A stretch of 64,000 nucleotides of DNA from Sulfotelmatobacter sp963788225 (GTDB lineage Bacteria; Acidobacteriota; Terriglobia; Terriglobales; Acidobacteriaceae), in assembly GCA_963788225.1 (NCBI GenBank), contig CAWBGI010000003.1, forward strand, positions 434,001 through 498,000. The letters are read 5' to 3'. The notes under the pieces were generated by a model. That model saw nothing but the letters and a program-made list of their open reading frames with translations. It was not told the origin of the DNA and did no database searches. A program made the position numbers and the translations under genes. How positions within the stretch are numbered: position 1 is the first letter of the stretch; every line of letters begins with the position of its first letter. Positions 45,037 to 53,711 of this stretch are shown here, in pieces.

Positions 45037-45363
45037 ATGGATATGCTTTTGATGGGCTTATGCCTGGGCGTGGTTGGCGTAGTGTTCGTAGCTCTCGCGT
45101 TTGGAGCTGCGCTGCGTTCGGAGTCATGGAATTCAGCTGTGGAGCCCGAGCTTCCGTTGGTGAAAGCGGCTGCCCCATCCCGCTTTTTCTCCGACCGTGT
45201 TGTTGTAACGCGAGCTATACCACCCTTGCAGGTGCCGATTGAGGTCTTGTTGCTGCAAATTGAAAACCACGTCCGCATGGAGCAAGCTGCCGCGGAGTCG
45301 TTCCTGGCATCTCCCACGCACGACCTGCTGCACTGCAAGACAACTTCGCCGTTTGTGAACTGA
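45037..45363 (+). CDS. small single-pass membrane protein
   Basis: The 108-residue protein has an N-terminal membrane segment (LLMGLCLGVVGVVFVALAFGAAL) and a soluble tail with no recognised domain. An ideal ribosome site (AAAGGAGGG) precedes the ATG. It is the first gene behind the sigma-54-type promoter and lies 10 bases before the cyclic-nucleotide-domain gene, so it belongs to the Rieske/cytochrome b operon. It may be a small accessory subunit of that complex. Confidence 0.7.
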   Translation: MDMLLMGLCLGVVGVVFVALAFGAALRSESWNSAVEPELPLVKAAAPSRFFSDRVVVTRAIPPLQVPIEVLLLQIENHVRMEQAAAESFLASPTHDLLHCKTTSPFVN

Positions 45364-45373
45364 AGGGTGTCGC

Positions 45374-45838
45374 ATGACGCATGAACTGCTGAATGGTCTG
45401 TCGCCGATCGAGGCCGAGCAGGTCCTGGAACTCGGCACCAAGTTGATGGTTGCGAGCGGAACCTCGCTGTTCCGGCTGGGCGACCCAGCCGATCGCCTGT
45501 TCCTGATCGAACGCGGTCGAATCCGGCTTACTCTGCCGATGCAGATCCGGGGCCGGGAAGAGGATATTTTCGTGGAAGAAAGATCTCCCGGTCAGACCGT
45601 GGGCTGGTCGGCCCTGATTCCGCCCTACCACTTCACCCTCACCGCCACCGCGCCGCTATTTGAAGCAGAAGTTATCGCCCTGCCGCGGGAGGCGTTGCTC
45701 CAGTATTTTGCGGCTAATCCGGCAGCAGGTTATAAGATCGCGCTGAATCTGGCAGTCGTCATTGGACATCGCCTGCAACTGTTTCAGACGATGTGGCTGC
45801 GAGAGATGCAGCGTACCGTGGAAGTGCGTTCTGCGTGA
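45374..45838 (+). CDS. cyclic-nucleotide-binding-domain protein lacking a DNA-binding domain
   Basis: The 154-residue protein consists of a Crp-like beta-roll (GTSLFRLGDPADRLFLIERGRIRL, EERSPGQTVGWSALIPP) and part of the dimerisation helix (IALNLAVVIGHRLQLFQTM). It ends where a Crp/Fnr HTH would begin. It therefore probably binds a ligand or partner rather than DNA. Its place between the small membrane protein and the Rieske gene suggests post-translational control of the respiratory complex; this is inference. Confidence 0.8.
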   Translation: MTHELLNGLSPIEAEQVLELGTKLMVASGTSLFRLGDPADRLFLIERGRIRLTLPMQIRGREEDIFVEERSPGQTVGWSALIPPYHFTLTATAPLFEAEVIALPREALLQYFAANPAAGYKIALNLAVVIGHRLQLFQTMWLREMQRTVEVRSA

Positions 45839-45907
45839 CCCACGGAATCGGCCCATGAGGCTGGCGAGCCAGATCCCGAGTGATTTCTGCGGCAGGAGGC
45901 GCAGTGA

Positions 45908-46369
45908 ATGACCGCTGACCAGCTTTCCGAACCCAAACCTACGCGCCGCCGCGTGATTGAATGGTTCCTCGGTGGCGGCCTGCTCGCGTCTTTTGCTTCT
46001 TTCATCTATCCCGTGCTGCGCTATCTTGTCCCTCCGGCGGTGGCAGATCTCGGCGGGGATGAGATCGTCGCCGCCAAACTCACGGAGTTGAAGCCGAACA
46101 GCGGAAAGATTTTCCGGTTTGGCAATCGCCCCGGTCTGCTGATCCGTACTGCCAGCGGAGAGTACCGCGCCATGTCAGCGACCTGCACGCATCTCTCCTG
46201 CACAGTTCAGTATCGTGACGATCTGCATGAAGTCTGGTGCGCCTGCCACAACGGTAAGTACGACCTCAACGGCCGAAATATTTCGGGCCCTCCGCCGCGG
46301 CCGCTGGAAGGCTTTGAGGTGCAGGTACGCGGTGACGAGATATTCGTGCGGCGTCGGCGGGAAGCTTGA
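45908..46369 (+). CDS. Rieske 2Fe-2S protein of a cytochrome bc-type complex
   Basis: The 153-residue protein has a Tat-like N-terminus (RRRVIEWFLGGGLLASF), which serves as membrane anchor. The Rieske ligand motifs are CTHLSC (Cys 93, His 95) and CACHNG (Cys 111, His 114), with the two extra cysteines forming the disulfide. It transfers electrons from quinol to a cytochrome c on the periplasmic side. The ribosome site is AGGAGGCGCAGTGA. One base separates its stop from the cytochrome b start. Confidence 0.92.
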   Translation: MTADQLSEPKPTRRRVIEWFLGGGLLASFASFIYPVLRYLVPPAVADLGGDEIVAAKLTELKPNSGKIFRFGNRPGLLIRTASGEYRAMSATCTHLSCTVQYRDDLHEVWCACHNGKYDLNGRNISGPPPRPLEGFEVQVRGDEIFVRRRREA

Positions 46370-46370
46370 G

Positions 46371-47456
46371 ATGAGTCCCTTACGCAACGTGCGCAACTGG
46401 CTGGACCAACGGTTGGAATGGGATGACCTGATCGCCCCGTTGCGGAAGAAAACTGTTCCTCTCCACAAGCTGTCCTACTGGTATTTCCTCGGAGGCATCA
46501 CCCTTTTCCTCTTCGTCATCCAGGTGCTGACCGGAATCCTGCTCCTTCTGTACTACCGGCCCGGAGCAAATGAAGCCTTCGAGAGCGTGCAATACATCAT
46601 GACGCGCGTGCAGTTTGGTTGGCTGATTCGTTCCATCCACTCCTGGTCGGCCAACTTGATGATCTTTACCGCGTTCGCCCATATGTTCAGCGTGCTGTTC
46701 CTTAAGGCGTACCGCAAACCGCGCGAGCTCACGTGGGTCAGCGGAATGATTCTCCTGTTTCTCGTCATGGGCTTCGGTTTCAGCGGCTACTTGCTGCCGT
46801 GGAATACATTGGCTTTCTTCGCCACCAAGGTCGGCACCGAGATTGCTGGACAGGTTCCGGCGATTGGCAAGCCCGTGATGATCTTTCTCCGCGGCGGTGA
46901 AGAGGTAACTGGAGCCACGCTGACCAGGTTCTTCGGATTCCATGTCGCCGTTCTACCCGGATTGGCAACCCTGCTGATCCTGCTGCACGTGTTGCTGGTT
47001 CAACGGCTGGGCATGAGCATTCCCCCGAAACTAGAAGTTCAGTGGACCGCGAATCCGTCTGCCAAGCGGGAAATGAAATTCTTTCCCAACTTTCTACTGC
47101 GGGAATTGATGGCCTGGTACGTGGCCCTGGGAGTCTTGGGCGCGTTGGCAGCACTCTTCCCGTGGAACCTCGGAGTCAAGGCCGATCCTTTCGTGTCAGC
47201 GCCAGCTGGGATCAAGCCCGAGTGGTACTTCCTATTCATGTTCCAGACGCTCAAGCTCATCCCGCCGAAGGTGTGGTTTATCGACGGGGAGATTGTGGGT
47301 GTACTTGCTTTCGGCCTCGTCGGCCTGCTCTGGCTTCTGCTGCCTTTTTTTGAGAGTGACCAGCCCTCACGCCCGAAAAATTGGATCACTGGGCTTTCCG
47401 TCTTTGCTCTTGCGTACGTAGTGGGTATGAGTGTTTATGGCTATCTTGCGAAATAA
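46371..47456 (+). CDS. cytochrome b of a bc-type quinol-oxidising complex
   Basis: The start at 46371 gives 361 residues; the open frame to 46215 lies inside the Rieske gene. There are about eight membrane segments. Haem-ligand histidine pairs occur in HSWSANLMIFTAFAHMF and GFHVAVLPGLATLLILLHVL, and the C-terminal Qo signature reads PEWYFLFMFQTLK (PEWY). The N-terminal b6-like and C-terminal subunit-IV-like parts are joined in one polypeptide. It oxidises menaquinol or ubiquinol and feeds the Rieske protein and the multihaem cytochrome encoded next. Confidence 0.92.
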   Translation: MSPLRNVRNWLDQRLEWDDLIAPLRKKTVPLHKLSYWYFLGGITLFLFVIQVLTGILLLLYYRPGANEAFESVQYIMTRVQFGWLIRSIHSWSANLMIFTAFAHMFSVLFLKAYRKPRELTWVSGMILLFLVMGFGFSGYLLPWNTLAFFATKVGTEIAGQVPAIGKPVMIFLRGGEEVTGATLTRFFGFHVAVLPGLATLLILLHVLLVQRLGMSIPPKLEVQWTANPSAKREMKFFPNFLLRELMAWYVALGVLGALAALFPWNLGVKADPFVSAPAGIKPEWYFLFMFQTLKLIPPKVWFIDGEIVGVLAFGLVGLLWLLLPFFESDQPSRPKNWITGLSVFALAYVVGMSVYGYLAK

Positions 47457-48717
47457 GCTTCGACTATCCGGCGCAGCCCGCCGTGTTTGTCTGGCCGGCT
47501 TCGTCGTGTTCGCAGCCTGCCTGGGGTGTGGGCAAAGTTATGCACAAACTACGAACTCCTGCCTGGATTGTCACTCCGCCTTGCCCGATCCCCTGGGAGT
47601 GAGCCAGGAGAAGTTCAGCCAGGACATACACGCACAAAAAGGTTTGACTTGCGCCAGTTGCCACGGAGGCGACGCAACCGCCGACGATCCAGAGAAGGCC
47701 ATGAGCCGCAAGGCTGGGTGGAAAGGGAGCATCGATCGCAAGCAGATTCCGCAGTTGTGCGGCAGTTGCCATTCGAATCCAGCCTATATTCGGCAATTCA
47801 ACCCCAGCCTGCGCACGGACCAGTTGGACCAGTACCGCACCAGCGTGCACGGCAGGCGCTTCGCGGCTGGAGACACGAAAGTCGCGGTCTGCACGGATTG
47901 TCATAGCGTCCACGATCTGAGGGCGCCCAGCGATCCCCGTTCCACGGTGAACCCGGTCAACGTGGCGAACACGTGCGCTCGCTGCCATTCCGATGCGGAG
48001 TACATGAAGGGGTATTCCATTCCCACGGATCAGGTCGCAAAGTACAGCACGAGCGTGCATCACCAGGCGTTAGCGGTGCGAGGCGATCTGAGTGCACCCA
48101 CGTGCACAACGTGTCATGGAAATCATGGCGCGGCTCCGCCGGGAGTAGACAAGGTTCAGAATGTGTGCTCGAACTGTCACGCGTTCCAAGCCCAAATGTA
48201 CGAAAAAAGTTCGCACAAAAAGGCCTTTGACGCGGCTTCTCTTCCAGGATGCGTCGTCTGTCATAGCAATCATGGCATCAGACATCCGACGGACGCGTAT
48301 CTTGGTACTGGTCCTGACGCCGTCTGCATGCGGTGCCATACCCCGGGTGACCAATGCGATCAAGCAAGGGCCGGATTACACACCTCCTTGAGCCAATTGG
48401 ACGACGCCATCAAAAGCGCAGACCAGGTTCTTGGTGTGGCCGAGTCTTCTGGCATGGAGGTGAGCGAGGCTCGGTTGGGACAGGATCAGGCACGGGATTC
48501 GCTGACCAAGGCTCGAGTCACAATCCACAGCTTCCGGACGGACTTGGTGGATCAGGATATTCAAACCGGCATGAAAATCGCCGCAAAGGACCTGCAAGCG
48601 GGTAAGGAAGCCATGATCGAGCGCAACCATCGCCGAGTGGGGCTGGGAATTTCGCTAATCGCGATCGGGATGGTGTTGGCTGGGCTTTGGCTGTACACCA
48701 AGAAGATAGAGAGTTAG
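47431..48717 (+). CDS. nonahaem cytochrome c with C-terminal membrane anchor
   Basis: The 428-residue protein overlaps the cytochrome b gene by 26 bases. GTG 47431 or ATG 47437 may be the start. A signal peptide precedes nine CxxCH motifs (CLDCH, CASCH, CGSCH, CTDCH, CARCH, CTTCH, CSNCH, CVVCH, CMRCH). A helical region and a C-terminal membrane helix (LISLIAIG-type, VLAGLWLY) follow. It probably replaces cytochrome c1 as the electron exit of the Rieske/cytochrome b complex. The multihaem chain suggests an anaerobic acceptor or a periplasmic electron network. Confidence 0.9.
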   Translation: MFMAILRNKLRLSGAARRVCLAGFVVFAACLGCGQSYAQTTNSCLDCHSALPDPLGVSQEKFSQDIHAQKGLTCASCHGGDATADDPEKAMSRKAGWKGSIDRKQIPQLCGSCHSNPAYIRQFNPSLRTDQLDQYRTSVHGRRFAAGDTKVAVCTDCHSVHDLRAPSDPRSTVNPVNVANTCARCHSDAEYMKGYSIPTDQVAKYSTSVHHQALAVRGDLSAPTCTTCHGNHGAAPPGVDKVQNVCSNCHAFQAQMYEKSSHKKAFDAASLPGCVVCHSNHGIRHPTDAYLGTGPDAVCMRCHTPGDQCDQARAGLHTSLSQLDDAIKSADQVLGVAESSGMEVSEARLGQDQARDSLTKARVTIHSFRTDLVDQDIQTGMKIAAKDLQAGKEAMIERNHRRVGLGISLIAIGMVLAGLWLYTKKIES

Positions 48718-48727
48718 ACCTCAAAGG

Positions 48728-48955
48728 GTGGTGCTCGCCGAGCACTGGACAGATGTTGCCGTACACCGGACGTTCACCGAATGGGCCAACGCGCCCTTTT
48801 CAGTCAGCACTGGCCACTGGGGACGCGTTTATTTTGCGTGGCGTCGCGTCCATAGGATCCGTGCGTTGCTCGGCGATGTCATTGATAAGGTGATCGAAGA
48901 TCAGATCAAGAAATTCCACGACGAAAATGGCGGACGTTGGGACCCGGAAAGTTGA
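48728..48955 (+). CDS. short hypothetical ORF, doubtful
   Basis: A 75-residue forward frame starts at a GTG with only a poor ribosome site 11 bases after the nonahaem gene. Its composition (WRRVHRIRALLGDVIDKVIEDQIKKFHDE) looks protein-like, but I recognise no family. It could be a short operon gene or a remnant. Confidence 0.3.
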   Translation: MVLAEHWTDVAVHRTFTEWANAPFSVSTGHWGRVYFAWRRVHRIRALLGDVIDKVIEDQIKKFHDENGGRWDPES

Positions 48956-49034
48956 ACGGGCTCCAGAAGCAAAAATTATTGAAATTTGGCAGTCAGTTGG
49001 TGGTCACGTACAGTAAACAGCAGAAACTAGAGGT

Positions 49035-49129
<95 letters not shown>

Positions 49130-49470
49130 GGCGTGCGGGTTTTCATTAGCTTAACACAGCTTTTGGGCTTTCCAATCGGACTGGCCCATATGCTGACTCA
49201 ACCGCTGCTTTCGGGAATGAGGTTTTGCCGGAGCTGCGAACTTCATAACCGTTTCGTACGGGTGCTCGATTTCTGTTCGGTGCCTCTATAAGGTAGCGCC
49301 GCCACATATTCTCCTGGTGGCAATATTCGTGCCGCTCGTAGCGCGGCATCGAAAAGCCACTCGACGTCGCCGGGGCAGACCCACGGGTGTTCGTGTTTCG
49401 TAACAAAATTAAGTTTGTGGCGACGCCGCGGCGAATTGGTGAAAAACTCTTGGGCAACTGAGGGGGATCA
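49130..49470. other. gene-free region
   Basis: I see no gene here. The minus-strand frame crossing it overlaps the small zinc protein gene and lacks coding features. Confidence 0.5.
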
Positions 49471-49632
49471 GTGGATCCGAAGGACTGCCCGCGCTGCGGC
49501 GGTACCGGATACATTGCGCGGCCTGTGGACATTAGCGGTAAGTCTGAAGGCATTGCATTTATCCGCTTGAAATGTCCGGCCTGTGCCGGCAGTGGACGGA
49601 GAAATTCGACGCCTCCTTCGACCGCGGGCTGA
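49471..49632 (+). CDS. 53-residue DnaJ-type zinc-finger protein
   Basis: A GTG start behind GAGGGGG opens a 54-codon frame encoding two CxxCxG units, CPRCGGTGYI near the start and CPACAGSGRR near the end, separated by about 25 residues. This matches the cysteine-rich repeats of DnaJ-like zinc domains and many small bacterial zinc proteins. It likely binds one zinc ion; a chaperone or RNA-related role is unproven. The two CxxCxG motifs and the ribosome site support it despite its size. Confidence 0.6.
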   Translation: MDPKDCPRCGGTGYIARPVDISGKSEGIAFIRLKCPACAGSGRRNSTPPSTAG

Positions 49633-49747
49633 CCGCACGGCCTGTGGTGCTTGCGAAAACGTACGAGCCCGGGCGTCACATGCTCCCGCCGTGAGTGGCG
49701 ACCCGGGCCGGACGTTTTCTATGGAACCTTTCCTTGGATTTCTTGCC

Positions 49748-51034
49748 TTACGCTATTCCTGCCGTTTTGCTGCGGGTTCGGCGCCGCGGGGCTGAACCGG
49801 TTTCGATCCGGTTGCGTCCTGCCGCTTTCGCGCGGTAGAGGGCCTTGTCGGCTGCCTGGATGACTTCTTCCGCAGATGGATTTTCCCGCCTCGAGGTGGC
49901 GACTCCCATGCTGGCGGTGACGGATATTTCTGTTGGCGACGGCGCGCGCGAAAGCTGCCGGATCGCGTGGGCGGTTTGGGCGCGTCCGCGCGGCCGGCGA
50001 GTGCGGCGGTCGGGGCCTCGCGTTTCTTGCCGGCGGTCTGGACCCCGCAGATGGAGCTTGCTGGATTCGATGGAGGCGCGCAGGTTTTCCAGATGCTCCA
50101 GCACTTCGATGGTCGTTTTGCCGGGGAATATGATGGCAAATTCCTCTCCGCCGCAACGGTAGGCTTGCCCTCCTCCGCTGACCCGCGACAGGCGTGACGC
50201 CACCATGCGCAGTACCTGATCTCCGGTGTCGTGGCCGTAGGTGTCGTTGCAGCGCTTGAAATGATCGATATCGACCATCGCGATTGAGTATGGCGGTTCG
50301 AGGCGCAGCAGAGCATCCTTGAAGGCGCGGCGCGATGGCAATGTCGTGAGCTCGTCGTGATAAGCGAGCAAGTAAGATGTTTCGACGATTGCGCCGGCGA
50401 GAATGAATGCGGCGGCGGCGAAATAGGCGGTAGGAATGCGTCCCACGCCTCCGAAATAGAGCGCCAAAAACGAAGCTGCGAGCGCCCAGAGAAGTCCGCC
50501 TTCAACCGGCTTGTGGAAGAGCAAGTAACGAATGAGTAATACCACTGCGGCTGCAGCAAAGGCGAGCAGGGTGGCGAACGGCAGCGGCGCTGGCGTGACG
50601 GCATGATGCAGGGCGCGTGGCGCGGCGGCTGACGGTTCCGGGCGGCACAGCACGGCCACGATTACCGATTGGACGAATAGTAATAAGGGGGGAAGCGCGA
50701 GGCTGGAAAACGTGAATCCTTTTTCTTCGTGAAACGAGAGCAGGACAAAGTTGAGCGGCAAGAGCAGGCCTACCGCGGCCAACGCTGTGCTTCCGGGGCC
50801 GGTGATTGCGATGTGTCCTTTGGTGAAGTATGAGATTGCCTGTTGCGCCAGGAACAGAGACAGCACGGCGAAGAAGATGCGGCTGGAGTGAAAGCGCCAG
50901 GCCAGCAGCAGTCCGGCAATCGTTGCCGTGCAGAAAGCGTAGGTGACGAGCGCGACGTTGGGCGCGAGAAGGCCTGTGTGCAGCAGCACGGCAATCGCCA
51001 GCAGAAAAATGCCGGGCTTCAGCAGGGACTTCAT
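49748..51034 (-). CDS. membrane diguanylate cyclase (GGDEF)
   Basis: The 428-residue protein has about seven membrane segments in the first 230 residues. A GGDEF domain follows with DELTTLPSRRAF, DIDHFKRCNDTYGHDTGD and the active-site loop GGEEF (YRCGGEEFAIIF). It should make cyclic di-GMP from GTP at the membrane. No inhibitory RxxD site is visible just before GGEEF. An Arg-rich insert of about 35 residues (RGPDRRQETRGPDRR) interrupts the second half of the domain, an unusual feature. Confidence 0.9.
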   Translation of the reverse strand: MKSLLKPGIFLLAIAVLLHTGLLAPNVALVTYAFCTATIAGLLLAWRFHSSRIFFAVLSLFLAQQAISYFTKGHIAITGPGSTALAAVGLLLPLNFVLLSFHEEKGFTFSSLALPPLLLFVQSVIVAVLCRPEPSAAAPRALHHAVTPAPLPFATLLAFAAAAVVLLIRYLLFHKPVEGGLLWALAASFLALYFGGVGRIPTAYFAAAAFILAGAIVETSYLLAYHDELTTLPSRRAFKDALLRLEPPYSIAMVDIDHFKRCNDTYGHDTGDQVLRMVASRLSRVSGGGQAYRCGGEEFAIIFPGKTTIEVLEHLENLRASIESSKLHLRGPDRRQETRGPDRRTRRPRGRAQTAHAIRQLSRAPSPTEISVTASMGVATSRRENPSAEEVIQAADKALYRAKAAGRNRIETGSAPRRRTRSKTAGIA

Positions 51035-51202
51035 TGAAGTTGGGCTCCGGTGGTCAGGGCTGCGTGCCTCCGCGGCGCAGAATTGTTGCAGTTTATCTTT
51101 GCATTATCTCTGGGAGGAAGAGCGGAGAGGTAATTGACCGAGTGGGTTCGGCTTCTTCGATCCCCTGCGCATCGCTGCTGGCGGGGTCGGTGCTGCCCCG
51201 AT

Positions 51203-52012
51203 CTATTTCCCCGCCACTAGCTCGCTGAGAATTTCATTGCATTCCTGCCGCGATTTTCTTTCGCTGTGCGGACTGTGGCGGCCGGTTTCGACGAAGCGCA
51301 ACTTCGCATGCGGCAGTGCTTTGAGGGCGCGTTCTATCTCTCCCGGCTCGGTTCGGGGATCGCCTCGGCCGTGCATGAATGTTACCGGTACTTTCAGCTT
51401 GTTCAGCCGACCGTCGAACAGATCTTCGTCCGGGCGCTTGCTTTGGGCTGCCAGTTCCAGCCAGACGCGGCAATTCCGCTGGACCACCTTCTTCCATCGA
51501 TCTTTCTCTTTGCCGTGATCCGCAATCAGCAACTTTTGCATCTTTTCTTTTACGTCCCCGGGATGCGCCGCGAATTGCTGGAAGAAGCTGCGGGAGTTTG
51601 GCTTGGCGGGCTCGAAGTGAAAGGCTTCGAGAAGCAGGCGCTCGCAGCGCTTGGGTGCTGACAGGCCGATCTTGGCGGCGATCACCGCTCCATCACTGTG
51701 TCCCCAGAAAATCGCGCGCTTGATTCCTAACGCATCGAGCACAAGAAGAGTTTCTTCGGCTGCGCGCTGGTGGAAGTCAACCGGCATCTGTCCCGGCAAG
51801 CGCGTCGAGCGGCCATAGCCGGAGCGATCCGGGATTATGAAGCGGACTTGATCTTTTAACGCCGCGATCTGGTGCTTGATTGGATACACTCGATAGCCCC
51901 ATCCGCCGTGCAGAAAAATTACCGGCGGGCCGCTGCCCGCATCTCTGTAGTGGATCTTCACGGGGCGGACCCTAGGCGCGTGCGATGAGTTGGACAATTC
52001 CACGTAGGGCAT
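51203..52012 (-). CDS. alpha/beta hydrolase
   Basis: The ATG at 52012 gives 269 residues; the longer frame to 52192 overlaps the acyl-CoA ligase gene. The fold is shown by the oxyanion strand VIFLHGGWG, PDRSGYGRS, a nucleophile elbow GHSDGA, the acid segment MHGRGDPRTE and a C-terminal histidine in TGRHSPHSE. It lacks a signal peptide and is probably cytoplasmic. The substrate cannot be told. It is close behind the acyl-CoA ligase in the same direction, about 80 bases apart. Confidence 0.82.
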   Translation of the reverse strand: MPYVELSNSSHAPRVRPVKIHYRDAGSGPPVIFLHGGWGYRVYPIKHQIAALKDQVRFIIPDRSGYGRSTRLPGQMPVDFHQRAAEETLLVLDALGIKRAIFWGHSDGAVIAAKIGLSAPKRCERLLLEAFHFEPAKPNSRSFFQQFAAHPGDVKEKMQKLLIADHGKEKDRWKKVVQRNCRVWLELAAQSKRPDEDLFDGRLNKLKVPVTFMHGRGDPRTEPGEIERALKALPHAKLRFVETGRHSPHSERKSRQECNEILSELVAGK

Positions 52013-52091
52013 GTCTGATTTATTCTCCTGCGAGATTAACCGGGAAAGAAACTGCTGGACTCGTCTCCAGGCTTGGGTAACACGCGTTTTC

Positions 52092-53645
52092 TTAGGGCAC
52101 GGCTTTCTGGTCTTGCTGAGAGCGCGCCTCGGCACGCAGAACGTTCTTGCGAATCTTTCCCGTGGAAGTTTTTGGCAGGTTTTTGAATTCAATGTATTTG
52201 GGACACTTGAAGTGGGCCAGGCGGCTCCGGGAGAAGTCTATGATTTCTTTCCCGGTGGCGGCGATCCCGGCGCGCAAGGTTACGTAGGCGAGCGGAACTT
52301 CGCCCCACTTGGGATCGGCAACTCCAACTACGGCAGCCTCCAATACCGCGGGGTGATCGCAGAGGATTTTCTCCACTTCTACCGAAGAGATATTCTCGCC
52401 GCCGGAAATGATGATGTCTTTGCTGCGGTCGCGCACTTCGATGTAGCTGTTGGGATGCATGACGGCCAAGTCGCCGGAGTGAAACCAGCCGCCGGTAAAG
52501 GCCTCGGCCGTGGCCTCGGGATCCTGAAAATATCCGGCCATCACGTTGTTGCCTCGCATCACGACTTCTCCGAGAGTGTTTCCATCGGGAGGGACGTCGT
52601 TCATGTCTGCATCCACCACGCGGAGATCGGTGCCGGCCACCACGTAGCCAACACCCTGGCGGGCACGCAGCGTGGCACGCTCGGCTAAGGGGAGCGTATC
52701 CCATTCTTGCTGCCAGGCGCAGACGGTGTGCGGCCCGTAAGTTTCCGTGAGGCCATAAACGTGTGCGACCTCCGCTTCCATTTCTTCTACTGCGCGGATT
52801 ACGGCCGGCGATGGCGGAGCGCCCGCGGTAACGATCTTCAGCCGCCTGCCGAAACGGATCCCTTGCTTGCGACAGTATTCGGTAATCATTAACAGCACGG
52901 TCGGAGAACCGCACAGGTGGGTGATGCCCTCGCGCTGGATGAGTTCAACCGCCCGCTGGGGATCGAAATCCCCGAGGCAAATGTGACGCGCGCCCACTGC
53001 CGTCACCGCCCAGGTGAAGCACCACCCGTTGCAATGAAACATCGGCACGGTCCACAGATAGATGGACGAGTGGGAAAGGCCGTGCTCGAGCGCTTCGCCT
53101 AACGCGTTCATGTAGGCCCCGCGATGGGTGTACATCACGCCTTTTGGCAACCCGGTGGTGCCGCTGGTGTAATTGATGGAGATGACTCCGTTTTCTTCCG
53201 GAACGACTGCCTGAAACGAAGAATCGCCGGTCTCAAGAAAACTTTCATAATCCGTAACGATTCGTTTTAGAGCTTTCAACTCGTGTGCTGCTGGCTCCAG
53301 GCAAGCTAGCAGGTGGGGTTCGCCAAGCAATAGTCGGGCGCCGCTATGATTGAGGATCGTGACGAGTTCTGGCGCTTGCAGGCGCGTGTTCAGCATCACC
53401 AGCACGGCTCCGGCCAAGGGGACGGCGAAGTGGCATTCGAGCGCCAGCAGGCGATTGCGGCAAAGCACGGCAACCCGATCCCCGGGATTAATGCCCTCGT
53501 GAGCCAGAGCCGAAGCAAGTTGATGGACGCGAGATTGGAGGTCGGCGTAGGACAGCCGTCGCTCTTCGTCCACAACCGCGGTGTAGTCGCGATAGACGGA
53601 GGCGCTGCGGGCCAGGAATTCCAACGGAGTCAGGACCGAAATCAT
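52092..53645 (-). CDS. AMP-forming acyl-CoA synthetase
   Basis: The 517-residue protein has the AMP-binding signature YTSGTTGLPKGV near residue 170. It also has GLTETYGPH, the hinge-region DRSKDIIISGGENIS and the C-terminal catalytic lysine region KTSTGKIRKN. It resembles medium- and short-chain fatty acyl-CoA ligases more than benzoate-CoA ligases. It sits 11 kb from the benzoyl-CoA reductase operon on the same strand without operonic linkage. It may activate fatty or aromatic acids; substrate assignment is not possible from sequence alone. Confidence 0.88.
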   Translation of the reverse strand: MISVLTPLEFLARSASVYRDYTAVVDEERRLSYADLQSRVHQLASALAHEGINPGDRVAVLCRNRLLALECHFAVPLAGAVLVMLNTRLQAPELVTILNHSGARLLLGEPHLLACLEPAAHELKALKRIVTDYESFLETGDSSFQAVVPEENGVISINYTSGTTGLPKGVMYTHRGAYMNALGEALEHGLSHSSIYLWTVPMFHCNGWCFTWAVTAVGARHICLGDFDPQRAVELIQREGITHLCGSPTVLLMITEYCRKQGIRFGRRLKIVTAGAPPSPAVIRAVEEMEAEVAHVYGLTETYGPHTVCAWQQEWDTLPLAERATLRARQGVGYVVAGTDLRVVDADMNDVPPDGNTLGEVVMRGNNVMAGYFQDPEATAEAFTGGWFHSGDLAVMHPNSYIEVRDRSKDIIISGGENISSVEVEKILCDHPAVLEAAVVGVADPKWGEVPLAYVTLRAGIAATGKEIIDFSRSRLAHFKCPKYIEFKNLPKTSTGKIRKNVLRAEARSQQDQKAVP

Positions 53646-53711
53646 AAGCCACCTCGATATGGCAAATGGGTGCAGCCGTCAATAGTTGTTTGATCTTACG
53701 CCAGCGCAGCC

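Noticed and set aside
49146..49679. Minus-strand 177-codon ORF
   Set aside because: It is antisense to the small double-CxxCxG zinc-protein gene, has no recognisable domain and no ribosome site.
52092..53645. Benzoate-CoA ligase to complete the aromatic pathway
   Set aside because: The protein has general acyl-CoA ligase motifs without anything specific to benzoate-CoA ligase, and is not in the operon.
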